Shown here: positions 26,635 through 39,296 of the stretch, one piece after another
Layout of the letters: the number at the start of each line of letters is the position of its first letter
How positions within the stretch are numbered: position 1 is the stretch's first letter
Position numbers and translations under genes: made by a program
NCBI GenBank assembly: GCA_003254905.1
Contig: QANU01098899.1
Location: 124,001-188,000 of the forward strand
Reading direction: 5' to 3'
Source: Nissolia schottii
Taxonomy: Eukaryota; Streptophyta; Magnoliopsida; Fabales; Fabaceae
Length of the DNA: 64,000 nucleotides
Notes under the pieces: model-generated
Told to the model about the DNA's origin: nothing
Seen by the model: only the letters and a program-made list of their open reading frames with translations
The model's database searches: none

Positions 26635-29600
26635 TCACTGGCTGATTCCCATGATGGTCTCATCAGGAAAGTAACTTGGTCCTGTGCCATTCACAGCGTG
26701 AGCACCATCATACTGGAGGACCCTAAGCTTTCCTTCCTACAATCACAGACCACGGGCAAAAGACTATCATCATTTAAAGAATGTAAATGCAAGCATACCA
26801 CATTCATCTCCACAGAAAAAAAAGCATACCTTTGTTCCATAAACTAGCCCTCCCCCAGCAAAAGGATGAAAGCATGCTACATTGACCTCATCTTCTGCAC
26901 TAGGAAGCACCCTAACAAGTTCCATATCTGAAACTCTGTATACCTGAAAGACAAAGCAAATTCAGAGAAATGAAATTCAGGTCTCCAATAATTTTAACTA
27001 AACGGGATGAATGAGATAGCCAACAACAATTGGTGCCAGCCCATAGACTAATCACAAACAGTTGATAAAACAAGAAGAAAAAAAATAAAACAGTTGCAGA
27101 ATATGAATTTGATGTTTCAGAAAGAATGGTAACTTCATACCAAAGATCATAGACTACAATAAGTGGGTAGATAGTATTTCACAATTGGGAGAAACTCAGA
27201 TGAGAAAAGGACTTTTTAAGGCCAAGGTGGGGAGAAAGATCTTACCTCTAACACTGTATATATAGGCAATGTCGTTTCTCCATCAATGACAATGCTTTTA
27301 AGAAGAGAACCATGTCGTCGACCATAGGCAAGTAGTATGTGCTCAGATGTAGGTGAGAACTACACATCAAAAAGTTGTAGGAAACACATAAGAAAACTAA
27401 CATCTCCTAATAAAAGAGTTTACTAACTTTTGTGTGCAGAATACATCAGGAAACAAGGACACATCTGTATCTATGGTTGTTTAAGATTGAGAGAGCGACT
27501 TGTGAAACATGAATATAAAAAATAGAGGTACAGATATGTGGGATAGGATTACATTATGATGTATACAGCAGAAATACAATAAAGTAATTAACTTACCTGA
27601 ATTGATGTCAGACAGTGAGCTGCTCTAATTGCCCGTGAAGCAAGCACCGATCCAAATCTGTTTAACAGATGACAAGATTACTTTGAAATTTAATTGACTA
27701 AAAGGTGTAAAAGAGATGATGAAATGCTTGACAGATATAACTGAAGGATGTGAACCATACGTTGCCTTTTCAAGGGAATATATCCGCAGCTCGTACATGA
27801 CTTGGTGTGCTGAGATTGGATGACGAGTCGGTGATGTTGCAATGCCAGGCTCTTGGTGTACCGGAGTTTGTAATCCAGGATCAGCTTCTATATGAGGAAG
27901 CATACATGCAACACAGGCAGCTAAGAATCTACCACATGGCGAAAAATGAGCACCCATTTCACTGCAAACACAATTGTGAGTTAAAAACATAAGCGCAACC
28001 AAGAATATAATTTGACTATGTGATCCAAATATTTATAACCAAAAATTTAAATAAAATATCATTTCTTGAAGTAATAAGCTCATGATGACTCTAAAAAATA
28101 AAAGCAATCAACTCAACATAACATGCAAAACATCTATTTAAAACAACAATTACACAATACTAATCACATGCGAGAGTGGGTATCATAACTTCAGAAGGTA
28201 CCTGCAGAGAACAGCATGCGGTATAATTAGACGGCATTTGTCAGCATTTAGCGGAGCACAGGGATTTTTTATGTCATGGGACCATACTCTTAACTTCACA
28301 GTGCAAGGCAACTCTGCAGCCGTCACTGCAGTCATTGATGTGGCAAGTTCTGACTGGATTCGACTTATGATGGTTTGCATATCAGACCCATCATGCAGAT
28401 GGGGGTTACTAATAGAAGCAGCAAGATTTCCAGATTCAGGTACAGGTACAGGTACACAGTATTGTGAATTCCGTAAACCTGATCTGACAGAAGATCCAGG
28501 TATGCTGATGCTGCCAGGCATTGCTGAAGAAGGCATTGATACATCAGCACTAGAAGTGGAAAGGTTAGATACAATCTGTTGACCTACACTGTCACGACCA
28601 ACACCCATGTTAGGAAGCATTGAGGGAGCACCAACTTGGCTTTGACCCATTAACCATCCTTGAAGAAAAGGTAACTCCCATCCACTTGGGTCTCTTGAAG
28701 GAAAAAACTGATGAAATTGACCATACTCTGTGACAAACTCACGATTTACAGTTTGTCTAGACAGTCCATGTGCTACATTATTAAGAGAATAGGCATTAGT
28801 AGAGTTCCCAAGTAGGCTTCCTTCAGCATGTTCAGTTTCATCAGTCTCCATACGATCCATTGTGAGGTTACTGATGCCAATTCCCATTCCATTAGCGAAT
28901 GTAGCATGGGCAGGATAGTCTGTACCGGTTTGAGAGCTAGTGGGCATCTCAGAGTGTGTATCCATGGGAGTATCATATTGCTCTGTTGCATTTGTGTCCA
29001 TTTGAAACTGCACTACAGCAGAAGATTCAATTTGCATGCTACGTGAGTCAGCATCATGACCAGTATGCTGGACTTCTGGTCTTGACTCATCATCAGCATA
29101 CGACGGCATGAAGAGGAAAGGTATTGACACATAAGGTAGTTCACTAGACAAACTAACATGTTCTCTAGGTTGAATATTGGTGACAAAAACAGCAGGAGGA
29201 GGATATTGTAAGTAGCCAAGAGATGTTGCCTCTGTCATTGAGGAATCTGAAGAATCAAGATCATTGACCTGCACATCAAACCAAATATGTTAATCAAAAG
29301 GAAAATCCTAAATTAAAATTCTGAGAAGCACTTTGATAAGCAACCAAATATTTGTTAGTTCATTCACCTCAGCAGTTAAGAGATATGGTGCGGCATGCGG
29401 GTGAAAATGCACAGCTCGAAGTGAGCGCCTTGTCTTCAATACAAATATTGGTGAGGCTGCTTCCCCTTTCTTGTTGTAGTGCCATATATACAGCTGACAA
29501 AGTATTCCAGAACACAATGTAACAACTTCAGGTGAAAAAATTGCCACCAAAATGTGGAACAACTTACTTAAGGTAAAACAAAAGTGCAGAATTTCAGAAA

Positions 29601-31889
29601 AAATCCTACCTTGTGTCCTGATGCAACGGCAATTATTTCCCCCTTGGCATGAAAAGCAATGGATGCAATTGGGCGATCTGTGACAATACACCCAATAAAT
29701 TCACCAAAGAGTGAACCCAATAAATGCAATATTTAAAAAAAAAACAATCAAAGAAATTCATTAACAGCTGCAAAAGTAATGAAAAGAAAAGGAAAGGGGT
29801 GGGGATTGACAATAAACATACAGAAGTGATGAGATATTATGCATTCTGATGTGATAGCATCCCATAAACGAACTTCTTGATCCAAGCTCCCACTGGCAAG
29901 TATTTGTGGATGCAGCGGATGGAACCTAACCTGCAGCACATCAGCAATTATTAAAATTGAAAAACACGAATAAGTGCTTCCTAAATGTAAGGGGACAGTG
30001 CAAATTAGTTACACCAAAGAATCAACATCATAACAGACAAATAAGCATCTGGCTTGGATTTCACAAAACTTTCAACTTTGTCAGCAATCATTGAGTGAAA
30101 CTGGTTGTCACTTTTATATACCATACAACTTTAGTGGGGAAAGCCTACTTGAAACTATCACTTCCTCAACCGCTTGCACAAATTATCCAAAACAAGGAAA
30201 TCTAGGATATGAAATTCAGTAAGGAAATATTAAATGTCTGCATAAATTGAATTCCAGGAAATGGCTTTGTTGGATAATAATGAGAATTTGAGGAACTACA
30301 TCCCATAGAATTGTCACTTCTTAAGACTATATCTCCTCAAACTCCATGCAAAAAGGATTCATGTACCAAAGAAAGACAAAAAAATAGACACAATAAATTA
30401 AAGATAAACAGGCAGATTTCAAGCTTACCACCCAAGGTGTCCTCCTATGGCCAAATAACACCTTCAAGCAACTTCCAGTTTCACAGTCAATAATCTTTAC
30501 TGTGTGGTCACCACTGCACATTTCAAACAAACAAATTCACTAACAATAGAATCTTAAATTCAAATTAGTAAAGAAATGAACTAGTTATAACTTACTGCGT
30601 GGATGCAAGAACTTTTCCATCTGGACTAAATGCTGCGGCAATAGTAGACCGTGGGGCAGGCAACAAAGGACAATACTTCGCTGACAAATGCCGCAATGAC
30701 TCAGCTTCAACCCTGACAATCATTGTTAGATATGTTAGTCCTCAAAATTAACCTTGGTTGAAGAAAGCAAAAATAATTCCACATCTAACTTTTAAACTGA
30801 AGAAGTGCAAGTACCATGAGAGGAGGCCACGCTTTGCATCTCTCACTACTTCATTTTTAGGACAGGAGTAAGAACCAGATTTTGATTTAGAAGCTTCTCC
30901 CCAATGCCATTTTGCCACGTGTTTCATTCTAGGTGAAATCTCTCTCCGTGCCAGCAAATTAAATACATTGCTACCACTGAGAAAATTGAACACATCATAT
31001 CAGAGAAATATTGTACAGAACAAAATTAGACTTCAAATCCAATATAAAAGAGCAGGAATGTATTTCTGCCTCAAGCTGATAAAAATAAACTTGAAGATGA
31101 AATAGTGTTGGAAGGTGTGATATTCAATTCAAGATACAGAAATAAGAAACCATTGATAACAAAACTACACGCCCCATGACCATCCAGATAATGCATAAAA
31201 ACTTCCCTTGAGTACCACGCTGCCAAGTATATATGATCGATAAACCCATTCGATCTGTTAGTCCCAATTGATTAGCCAGCATGCATATTACAATCTCATA
31301 TTACTGTGGTCTCAGCACCCAGATGATTCTGTACTAAGGCCATAACAATTGCCGGTTTATGAATCAATGACTGAGTTGATGTTGATCAAAATCAAGAAAC
31401 ACTCGACAACATATCAGGATCCAGCTAGAAAACTAAGTAGCAAACAGAACCAGCCTCAGAAACAATGAAACACACACACACACATCAGGCAGAATTTCAG
31501 CTGACTCAAACCATGATGAGAACATTATATTATTCTAAAATTCTAAAACTCCCAATACCTAGGATTATCATAAAGCGAGACAGGCAAAGAACAACGACAG
31601 AGACACACACACCATCAATAACCAATAACAAAATCAAAATTTCACAAATCTTCCCATCCAAATCACCCAGCCCCAGAATTCCAAATTCCGTCCCAAAAAG
31701 GTCCAAAAAAATTTAGAATCAAAATCGAAATGAAAAAAAAAAGAAAAGAAACAAAGCAAACCAAACCAAACAAAATCGATGCAAACAAGAAAAAAAGGAA
31801 GGAGGATAATAAGAAGAGGCGAATCCTTACCTGCTATTAGAATTATGGGAAGACGAGGCGTGATCACGAACCCTGGGTAATCCCGTCAT
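26635..31889 (-). CDS. AMBRA1-like WD40-repeat protein, 13 coding exons
   Basis: This encodes a plant transducin/WD40 protein related to AMBRA1, in animals a substrate receptor for CUL4-DDB1 ligases and an autophagy regulator. The plant function is inferred. Exons in transcript order: 31889-31831, 30976-30815, 30712-30596, 30513-30429, 29930-29822, 29677-29610, 29493-29368, 29268-28202, 27961-27761, 27657-27597, 27359-27246, 26943-26830, 26736-26635. They total 2385 nt, 794 aa, all junctions in frame. WD40 signatures fill residues of about 70-245: AAFSPDGKVLASTHGDHTVK, RFHPLHPQILASGSLDQEVR and AFHAKGEIIAVASGHKLYIW. The long exon 8 (about 243-597) encodes a Ser/Thr/Gln-rich, probably disordered region. 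C-terminal WD-like strands resume with MGAHFSPCGRFLAACVACML and FSPTSEHILLAYGRRHGSL. The protein ends FPDETIMGISQ. The closest Arabidopsis relatives are, from memory, At5g43930 and At1g04140. A tandem duplication lies just upstream of the start. Confidence 0.88.
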
Positions 31890-32188
31890 TTTCTCTTCTT
31901 CTTTCAGTGAGGAATCGAAATTCATAGAAATTGTCGAGATTGACGATTACAACAAGAAAAACACCAACACAATCAGAAAAAAAAAGGGGATCCAATCTGA
32001 TATGAGAGAGTCACAGGCAGAGAAGAAGAAGAAGAAGAAGATTCATTGCTTCTTCGATTCACAGAGAAGCCGCCACGGTTCGCTTCTTTCTCTCTCTCTA
32101 GTTTCTCTCTCTTGTTTGGGGGCTTTTTATTGTTACAATTTCAGAGCCTCCGTCTTTGATTTTCAACACAGAAAGAAAGAAAGAGAAA

Positions 32189-32385
32189 ATGAGAGGAAAA
32201 AAAAAAAGACCCTAGAGCTCAAGGAGACGACGGTAAAAAAAAAAAAAAGGATTCGCGTGTTTTCGGGGTCCGAATAGAATATCCTGAAACATGAGAGGAA
32301 AAAAAATAAAGACCCCAGAGCTCAAGGAGACGACGGTAAAAAAAAAAGGATTCGCGTGTTTTCGGGGTCCAAATAGAACATCCAT
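32189..32385. repeat. ~100-bp tandem duplication upstream of the AMBRA1-like gene
   Basis: Two adjacent copies, about 32189-32290 and 32291-32385, share ATGAGAGGAAAAAAAA, GAGCTCAAGGAGACGACGGT, GGATTCGCGTGTTTTCGGGG and TCCRAATAGAAYATCC in the same order. They differ by poly-A length and a few substitutions. The pair lies 300-500 bp upstream of the AMBRA1-like start codon, in its leader or promoter. Confidence 0.9.
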
Positions 32386-32579
32386 GAGTTTCAGGGACCG
32401 GAGTGTAATAACATATAATTGCAATGGAGCGTTGTTGTTGTTGATGGTTGATGATAAGAATGATGGAAGGATGAGATCCCTTAATGTGCACCGTTGGATC
32501 AGATAAACATAGAGATTTGGGAAACCTACCCTAGAGCCCAAAAGTAGGTTTAGGACCAACAGAGTAAGTAAAGCCAACA

Positions 32580-33640
32580 GTAGTAGATAATTAGCTTGAT
32601 TTCCTTTTATGTCTATTGCCTAGGTTATGTAAAATTAAGGAAATAAAACAGAATTTTGGTAATAATGTGTGGAAGGTAAGTTCTAATTACTGAAAATTAT
32701 TAGCCATTGTATTATCAAATATCATATTCTTTCTGGACTCTAATTGTTATGTGAAAAAAAAATTATATTATTATTCGATTAAATGACTCAATGTGCATAT
32801 TCTTTTAAATAGTAGATAAGAGAAAAATAACTTTTTTTTAAATTTTTTATACAAAATTTAGTTGAATTACAATATAAAAAATTTTACACTATTGATGCAC
32901 AATAATTAACCTCATTCTTTGTATACACTTAAATTATTTGACGCAATTTTTACAAATTTGATGGAATTTTCAATTACACGCATACATAAAATTTGATGCT
33001 ACATTAGTGTAATGCCACATTGTCCCATGTTCCCGTGTCTTAAGAGCTTCAAACATTTTATCAAGATCTATAATACTACCAAGCAATATATAGTCAACTC
33101 ACTGAGACATTTTAAGCACGTGCTTAATAGTTTTATTTTATTCTTACAGATAAGAAAGAAACACCTTCCAATCACACATTCTATTATGAGCTAAACACAG
33201 TAGTTTAATTTAGACAATCACTAGTTTATGTTTAACATGCTGCATGCAAAGATCTTGTTATAAATGTTTGGATACTGCGACGCAGTTGTTGTATAATGCA
33301 GAGATGGTGATGATGATGCCAGATTCCTGTCCCCATCCAGAGGAGACCTAGAGCACATGGTGGTCATTGAACTCTCTAATATGATGACTAGTAAAATTAT
33401 ATTCGTGGACCAAAAAAAGGAATATGCTGCTAGCATTTCATAATCATAGCATGTAAGTACAAAATTTTGAGGGAAATAATAACCCCACCAGTTTCTTTCT
33501 TCTACCCAGGAGATGACAAAGTAACCATAAAATATAGAATAATAGAATAATAATAACAACAAATAAAAGAAAGTGTACAAACTGGAAAATGTTACTATCC
33601 CAAATGCCAAAAATTACAAAATTCTTGCATGGGTAAACCA
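32580..33640. other. AT-rich intergenic stretch
   Basis: No coding exon, RNA gene or clear mobile element is visible. The minus-strand open frames at 33,221-33,665 are hydrophobic and low-complexity and show no family resemblance. Confidence 0.45.
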
Positions 33641-33653
33641 GGATGTAGAAATT

Positions 33654-33903
33654 TAGGGTTGTCAAAATGGACCCGGTTCGTTTATCCGGTTAAATGGATG
33701 GACTTTACATGCAAAAAATAGGCTCGCAAAAATTTTTTAAAAAAAATTAGACCGACCCTTTTAAGCCCGCCCGTTTGGCCCGCGGACTGACCATAAACGA
33801 GCCGGACTCTAAAAATATTCATATTTTTGGCCCAATCCGTTTAGGCCTGCGGGCCTAAACGGGCGGACCATAAACGTGCGGCCCGCCCGTTTTGACGGCC
33901 CTA
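33654..33903. mobile_element. Non-autonomous hAT-like element (250 bp)
   Basis: The ends are TAGGGTTGTCAAAA and TTTTGACGGCCCTA, which are imperfect inverted repeats starting TAGGG, as in many plant hAT elements. The inside is GC-rich near both ends, with repeated CCCGTTTAGGCC-type words. A related, larger copy lies at 62848-63637. Flanking 8-bp target duplications are not preserved here. No coding capacity is present. Confidence 0.6.
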
Positions 33904-34160
33904 TGTAACAAATTCATGTTGGGGACAACTTAGGGTGGGGGCAAAAAAGAATAATACTTACATATGTCACATGATAACATCATAGGCTTGAAATTTTATT
34001 ATGCAACTTTGATCTCATCTATTCTACTCAAGTTGCCTTTTTTTCCCTTATGGTTAAGACTTTCAAGTTTCTAATGACAAGAAATGTATTGGAAATTTGG
34101 AAACTTTCCACTGGTTCTGGTTCTTTAACGGGTGTCCTTAGCAAAATCCTTTTTGTTATT

Positions 34161-36634
34161 TTATAAGCCAGGTCCCCATATGCGAATTGTATGATCATCA
34201 CTTGAAGATGACAACGTCTGTGGTCTTTTGGGATTCCAGCTCACACAGTTCAGAGTCATAAGAGTGCCCAGATAAGACCTCTGTAGGCACGGAGTGCCGG
34301 CAGTTCCAAATGTATACCTACATCATATAAAATTAGTGAAATGTTTACTAATAACTCGTTGGAGTAGAAGCGAATTGAAACAATTAATTACAAGATATAA
34401 TTGCTAATTATTTTTCAAAAGTCATCTCAGGAAGCTTCGATATAAGGTTTTAAAGTTGACCTAAATCAGCACAGAAATTACCTGTGAGTTTCTCACTACC
34501 ACTGGCAAGAAATGTGCTGTTGGATCCACCAAAGCATGACCTTATGACATATTTGCGTTGCTTGTGGCCCATGAACCTCAATGGCTTATCCCATTTCCCA
34601 TCCACATTCCACATATGAATCTCCCGAAAGCGAGAGCTATGTGATCGGGTGCTCCTCCCTGAGATGACTCGTTCGGCATTGGTTCCCAAATGCAGGATCC
34701 GAATTTCTTTATCCAAGACTCGCCATTTGGTGTTATGGCAAGATCAACAAATCTCATTTCCGTCCCTTTTCAGGGTGGGTCAGAACTGCTTTGAATCGGG
34801 AAACCAGGCCTTGATTCCCAAATGTGTGCTGCCTGGCATGAACCTGTTTTGACATCCCACAGCTTCAAAACTTCCGTGTTCCTGCAAGTAAGCAGCAAGA
34901 AAGATACAGTATGTTGGTGACCACAAAGTGTGTGCTGCAATGTCAATTTCCCATCCTCCAGAACCTGGCACAAGTATTTCAGAACATTAGAAACTACACA
35001 GATCCAATGCTTCTCTATTTCTGTATTTAAACTGGGGGATAAAACAAACCAGAAATCACAAGTTTGTTTATATATATATATATATATTGTCCTCTTATCT
35101 ACTATGAATCAACAAATTGACATCATTTAGCACATTTAGAATTCGACTTGTTTTTAGTTAAACAGAGAATGTTTCACCTTCCTTGACATTTGGACTGAAC
35201 AAACATCTTCTCCAAAATATTTCTGTATAAATATCAAAGCACTCAAGTCCTGGTGATTTTTGTCTGATGAGCACTTATTCTTCCAGAGTATGCACAATTA
35301 TAAAAGGTTCCATCTGGCATGTGCTAGCCATTTTCCCAGGAACAAACTTGGATTGGTATAATCCATCATGAGCTACATTGATTCTCCCTTGTACACAATA
35401 AAGAACTAAACCATAATCATTACAGGTAAACGTGCACCAAGTATCTACCAAGATTTACATATCACCATCAAAATTATGACAATGAGACCTTCATGCAAGT
35501 CTAACAAATTAAGGGAAGCATACAAATTAAGATAACCACAATTTTCAAGGAATATATTTTTATTTAGAAATGTCTTCTCAAATTTCCAAAACAGAAAGCC
35601 ATGTTGTATATAGTGTAAAATGAAATCCAAATCCTATGAAACTTAAATATTTTAAAAAACATGATGTGAAAACATCAATATTTACTATTTAGAAACTTAA
35701 TGTAAAAACATCAATATTTATAAACACAATCTGAAAACATTATATCTAATATATTAAATAAAATTCCAAAATAAAAGTCAACTTTACTTTGTCTTAAGAA
35801 TATTTAGAAGCAACTTCTAAAAACATTAATTTTTAGAGAAATATAATCTTATAACATTAGATTTAATATTTTACAATGCTCCATCATACCTGCCGTACAA
35901 TATTTAGAAATACAATGTGAAAACATTATATCCAATATTAAATAAATTTCCTAATAAATGCTCGATTTCACTTTTCATTTTAGAATATTAAGAAACAAAA
36001 TCTGAAAACATCAATATTTAGAAACATAAATCTGAAAACATCTTATTTAATGTTGAATAAAATAATGCTCCATTGTATTTACTATTTAGTACTAAATACA
36101 TTTATCAAATAATGCTCCATCTTACTTTTTTATTTGGTGAACAATAAAGTTTAAGGGTCCACTTCCAGAGTCCACACAGGATAATGAGCACCAGCGCTCC
36201 CTTCCTTTTATAATTTATTGCTTCCTTTTTTTCCTAAGCTTCCAACATAGACCTATGAAGCTCATAAGATGCATAAAATATATTCCTGATCACTTGATAA
36301 ATCTTCAAAAGCAATAAATGCTTATCTATCAATCTAAATGATATTTAGTATGTGTAAGATATGTTGCTACAAGAAGAAACTAAATCATAGTGAAAATGCC
36401 ATTGCCAACTAGTTTTTTCCCATACACATTATGATCTTAAACTCTAGTTAACACTAAATAAAAAGTAAAACTTAGCATTGACAGAATCATTTAAAGCTAA
36501 AATAAATACTTATAATGACAATATCATAATACCTTCCATACGATGGCTGTGCAATCATTGGATGAAGAGGCTAGCAACTCCCCGCTATTAGAGAATTGAA
36601 GACACCAAACTTCGTTTCTATGTCCAGTCAATAT
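34161..36634 (-). pseudogene. Decayed, 5'-truncated copy of a WDR26-type WD40 gene
   Basis: Pieces match the plant WDR26 homolog, whose intact form has an N-terminal LisH-CTLH part and C-terminal WD repeats. An intact-looking exon at 36634-36533 reads HRNEVWCLQFSNSGELLASS with splice sites on both sides. After a long repeat-filled gap, 34966-34479 carries EDGKLTLQHTLCGHQH, NTEVLKLWDVKTGSC, KEIRILHLGTNAERVIS and GKWDKPLRFMGHKQRKYVIR. Within it are an in-frame stop, missing segments between repeats (for example the stretch between VSF and NTEV) and a reading-frame change. A last piece at about 34320-34161 reads [19 protein letters not shown], then shifts frame by one extra base before [20 protein letters not shown] and IRIWGPG. 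No LisH-CTLH exons are visible upstream. I infer a partial gene duplication that is no longer functional. Confidence 0.82.
35640..36130. repeat. Degenerate AT-rich tandem-like repeats in the WDR26-like copy
   Basis: The words AATATTTAGAAAC, ATCTGAAAACAT and AATAATGCTCCAT recur in varied form at least four times across this stretch, with spacing of roughly 70-110 bases. The copies are diverged, so this looks like an old minisatellite-type expansion inside what was an intron. Confidence 0.55.
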
Positions 36635-39296
36635 CTGCAGCAATGGAAAGAAAAAATGTTACTCAAAATCTAAAGCAAGTGATCTTACATATTAGAAAGA
36701 TTAATTTGTAATTTGTATCTATGATTTCAAATTAATCTCCCTTTGCCAAGCTAAATCAGTCACCATAGTCAATCTCTTTGCATGCACAAAAGAATATTAA
36801 GGATCAATGGTCAGAAAATGAAATCTCAAATCATATTCCTTGACACAACAAACAATAAATATTCTTAAATAATAAATACCTCAAACAACAAAGATGTAAA
36901 CAAAAATAATCAAATTCAACAATATATTCAATTACAAAGTGGCCCATAGCACGAGGCTCCCACGAGTGTGGGTCTGGGGAAGGTAAATGTACGCAATTCA
37001 TTGGCCTAAACATGAAATTTAATGATAGCAGCAATGTGCCGAGTCAATTTGCTTGAGTGGTTGTAGTAGGGATCTGATCCCTGCCACAGTGATGATCCTC
37101 GCAAAGTGAAATAGGATTCTCCATGACATGAATAAGAAAAGGGAAAAACTTTCACAAGTTCAAGTGAGCACGCATGAATCAATGTAAGGGTCTAATCTTG
37201 ATTCACAGAGTCAAAGGCGCAATTTCCCACCTCGTAAAATTGAGGCTACCCGAAGCTTAACACGAAAAAAAAATAATCAAATTCAAATTTTGAGCAACCC
37301 CAGCTCCCAAAAGTGGAAGCATGCTACACATTTGCACAAATTTTTCGCATTCACGAATCTAAAGTAAACCTTAGTAGATGAAAAATAAAAAAATAGAAAA
37401 AGAAGGGGGGGAGATTTTCCGAAGCAACAAGAACAACTCTAAATTTAGAGTGTCACGAATGATCTGAGACATTAAACTTCAAAAAAATGTTTCTTTTTGT
37501 TTCAGTATTAATTATGAATTGATAATACAAAGATTGAATATGATGAAATCATATAATTATGTGACACACCAAACACATAATAATTTATAGAAGCTATACT
37601 ATCATATTTAATACTATTAAATTTTATTCTATATAATGTACCAAATGAGACCTTAGACACAGGTAATAAAAGTGAATCATTTTCTTTTATTATGTGTTTC
37701 ATTAAGTATTTTTGAATTTTATTAAGTGTGATCCACTTTTATTATATTATTATATGTGTAAAAAATATGCGTTAAGCTTATTTCATCATATATTCCGAGT
37801 TAATGCTGAAAAGTAAAATAGAATGACTAAATTAAAGTTGAGGGAGGCTACTCAACATGTTCAGAAGTTGGCTCAAGAGAGAGATTTGTCTAATCTAATT
37901 TTTTTTTTTTTTAATAAAATTCATCTCAGTGATATACTGTACTTATAATACGAGGCTTAAGACATATATAGTGTGAAGTTTACAACGGTCATTTTGATCA
38001 TATACAAAATTTTTATTTACTTTTAAAATATTTAATCAAACATGTTTTAAAAATATTTATCAAAAAAGATTTATTCTGACATCGTATAAACTTTAAGGAT
38101 ATTGATACTATAACATATAAGATTTTACCAATTATCTCGCAAATTCAAATTATTTATTATTTTAAATTTATAACTGAATGATAATTATTCAAATACAATA
38201 AGATATTAGTATGTTCATAAAAGTTTAAGTGCCTAAAAAAATATTATTAAAATATAAAATAAAATGTCATCTTTCTATTACCCATACAATTTCAAAATAG
38301 TAATCCCTTTTTTCTTTTATGTAGATATTAAAAAAATATTAAAAAATATAACAATAAATGAAAATTAATAATATTTTATTTAATTATTCTTATTTATAAT
38401 TAGTGATTCAAGTTATTATAATAAATACATATAAGAAATAATTTATTTAGTAAAATTATGTTAAAAAAAGAAATAATTAATGTTAAAAAGTAATTTTAAA
38501 AAGGACTAAAATTGTGAACAACTATTTTTTTCTTTATATATTTTTGAAAAATCTTAAAACATTGTTAACGATTATTATTATTATTTCATTTTTTATTTCA
38601 ATTTGTTCCTCCTAACTTGGAAGAAGAGGTGGTCGGTGTTCCCCTTCCGCCGATATGCAACCCAGCGCGTAAACCGACATGAAATGACTGAAATGCCCTC
38701 AACTAGTTCTTATTCTGGGATTAGGAAATACCGATTTAATAGTGTTTGGGTTTGAAATCTTTGTTCTGAGTTCTAAGATTTGATTCTTTTTTTCTTCCTC
38801 TCTGTTATCAACCCCTTCATAAAAAAAATCCAAACTTTGAAAGAAGCCCCCAAGAAAAATTGACAGCACTTGCAAAAAATTTCGAAAAACCTCAGTCATT
38901 GCTGAAAGAACCAGAATTCTCCCTCAAAATTTTCTTTGAGCTACCCAGATTGGTGTTTCTGAACCGGTACGTTCTTATCCTTTTTGATTCTTGTTATCAC
39001 CGCCTTTTCTTCTTGTTATTTTTAGATTTTCAAACATTATAAAAAAAAAATTGTAACTTGAATGGGTTGGTTTGAATCCATTTCCTAAATGTCCCATTCG
39101 AGAGCCATGTAGTGCTGGTGTTGAACAAGAAAAAACCAAGAAATTGAGATAGTCTTGTGCCAAGTTGGTTATAGGAATGAACACATTTCTGTATATGGTT
39201 GAGAATTGTTTTGATTGAAGGCAGGTTGAGACTCAAGAAACTTTTGAGTTTGAGGTCTGTTTTTGGGCCTCCCTAGAGCTTGGATCGTTGACAAAA
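36635..39296. other. Intergenic region and PAH 5' leader
   Basis: I see no gene between the WDR26-like copy and PAH. A SINE fragment lies at 36,940-36,998. The PAH transcript leader probably starts near 38,600-38,700 and may include an intron with its acceptor shortly before the start. The rest is AT-rich sequence with poly-T runs (for example around 37,900). Confidence 0.5.
36940..36998 (-). mobile_element. Au-like SINE 3' fragment, minus strand
   Basis: Read on the minus strand the segment gives TTGCGTACATTTACCTTCCC, then CAGACCCACACTCGTGGGAG and CCTCGTGCTATGGGCC. That is the diagnostic 3' half of the SINE family seen at 9365-9517 and 48291-48420. Only the 3' part is recognisable. Confidence 0.65.

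Noticed and set aside
28238-28582. Plus-strand open frame of 114 codons
   Set aside because: It is antisense to exon 8 of the AMBRA1-like gene, which has strong splice and frame support.
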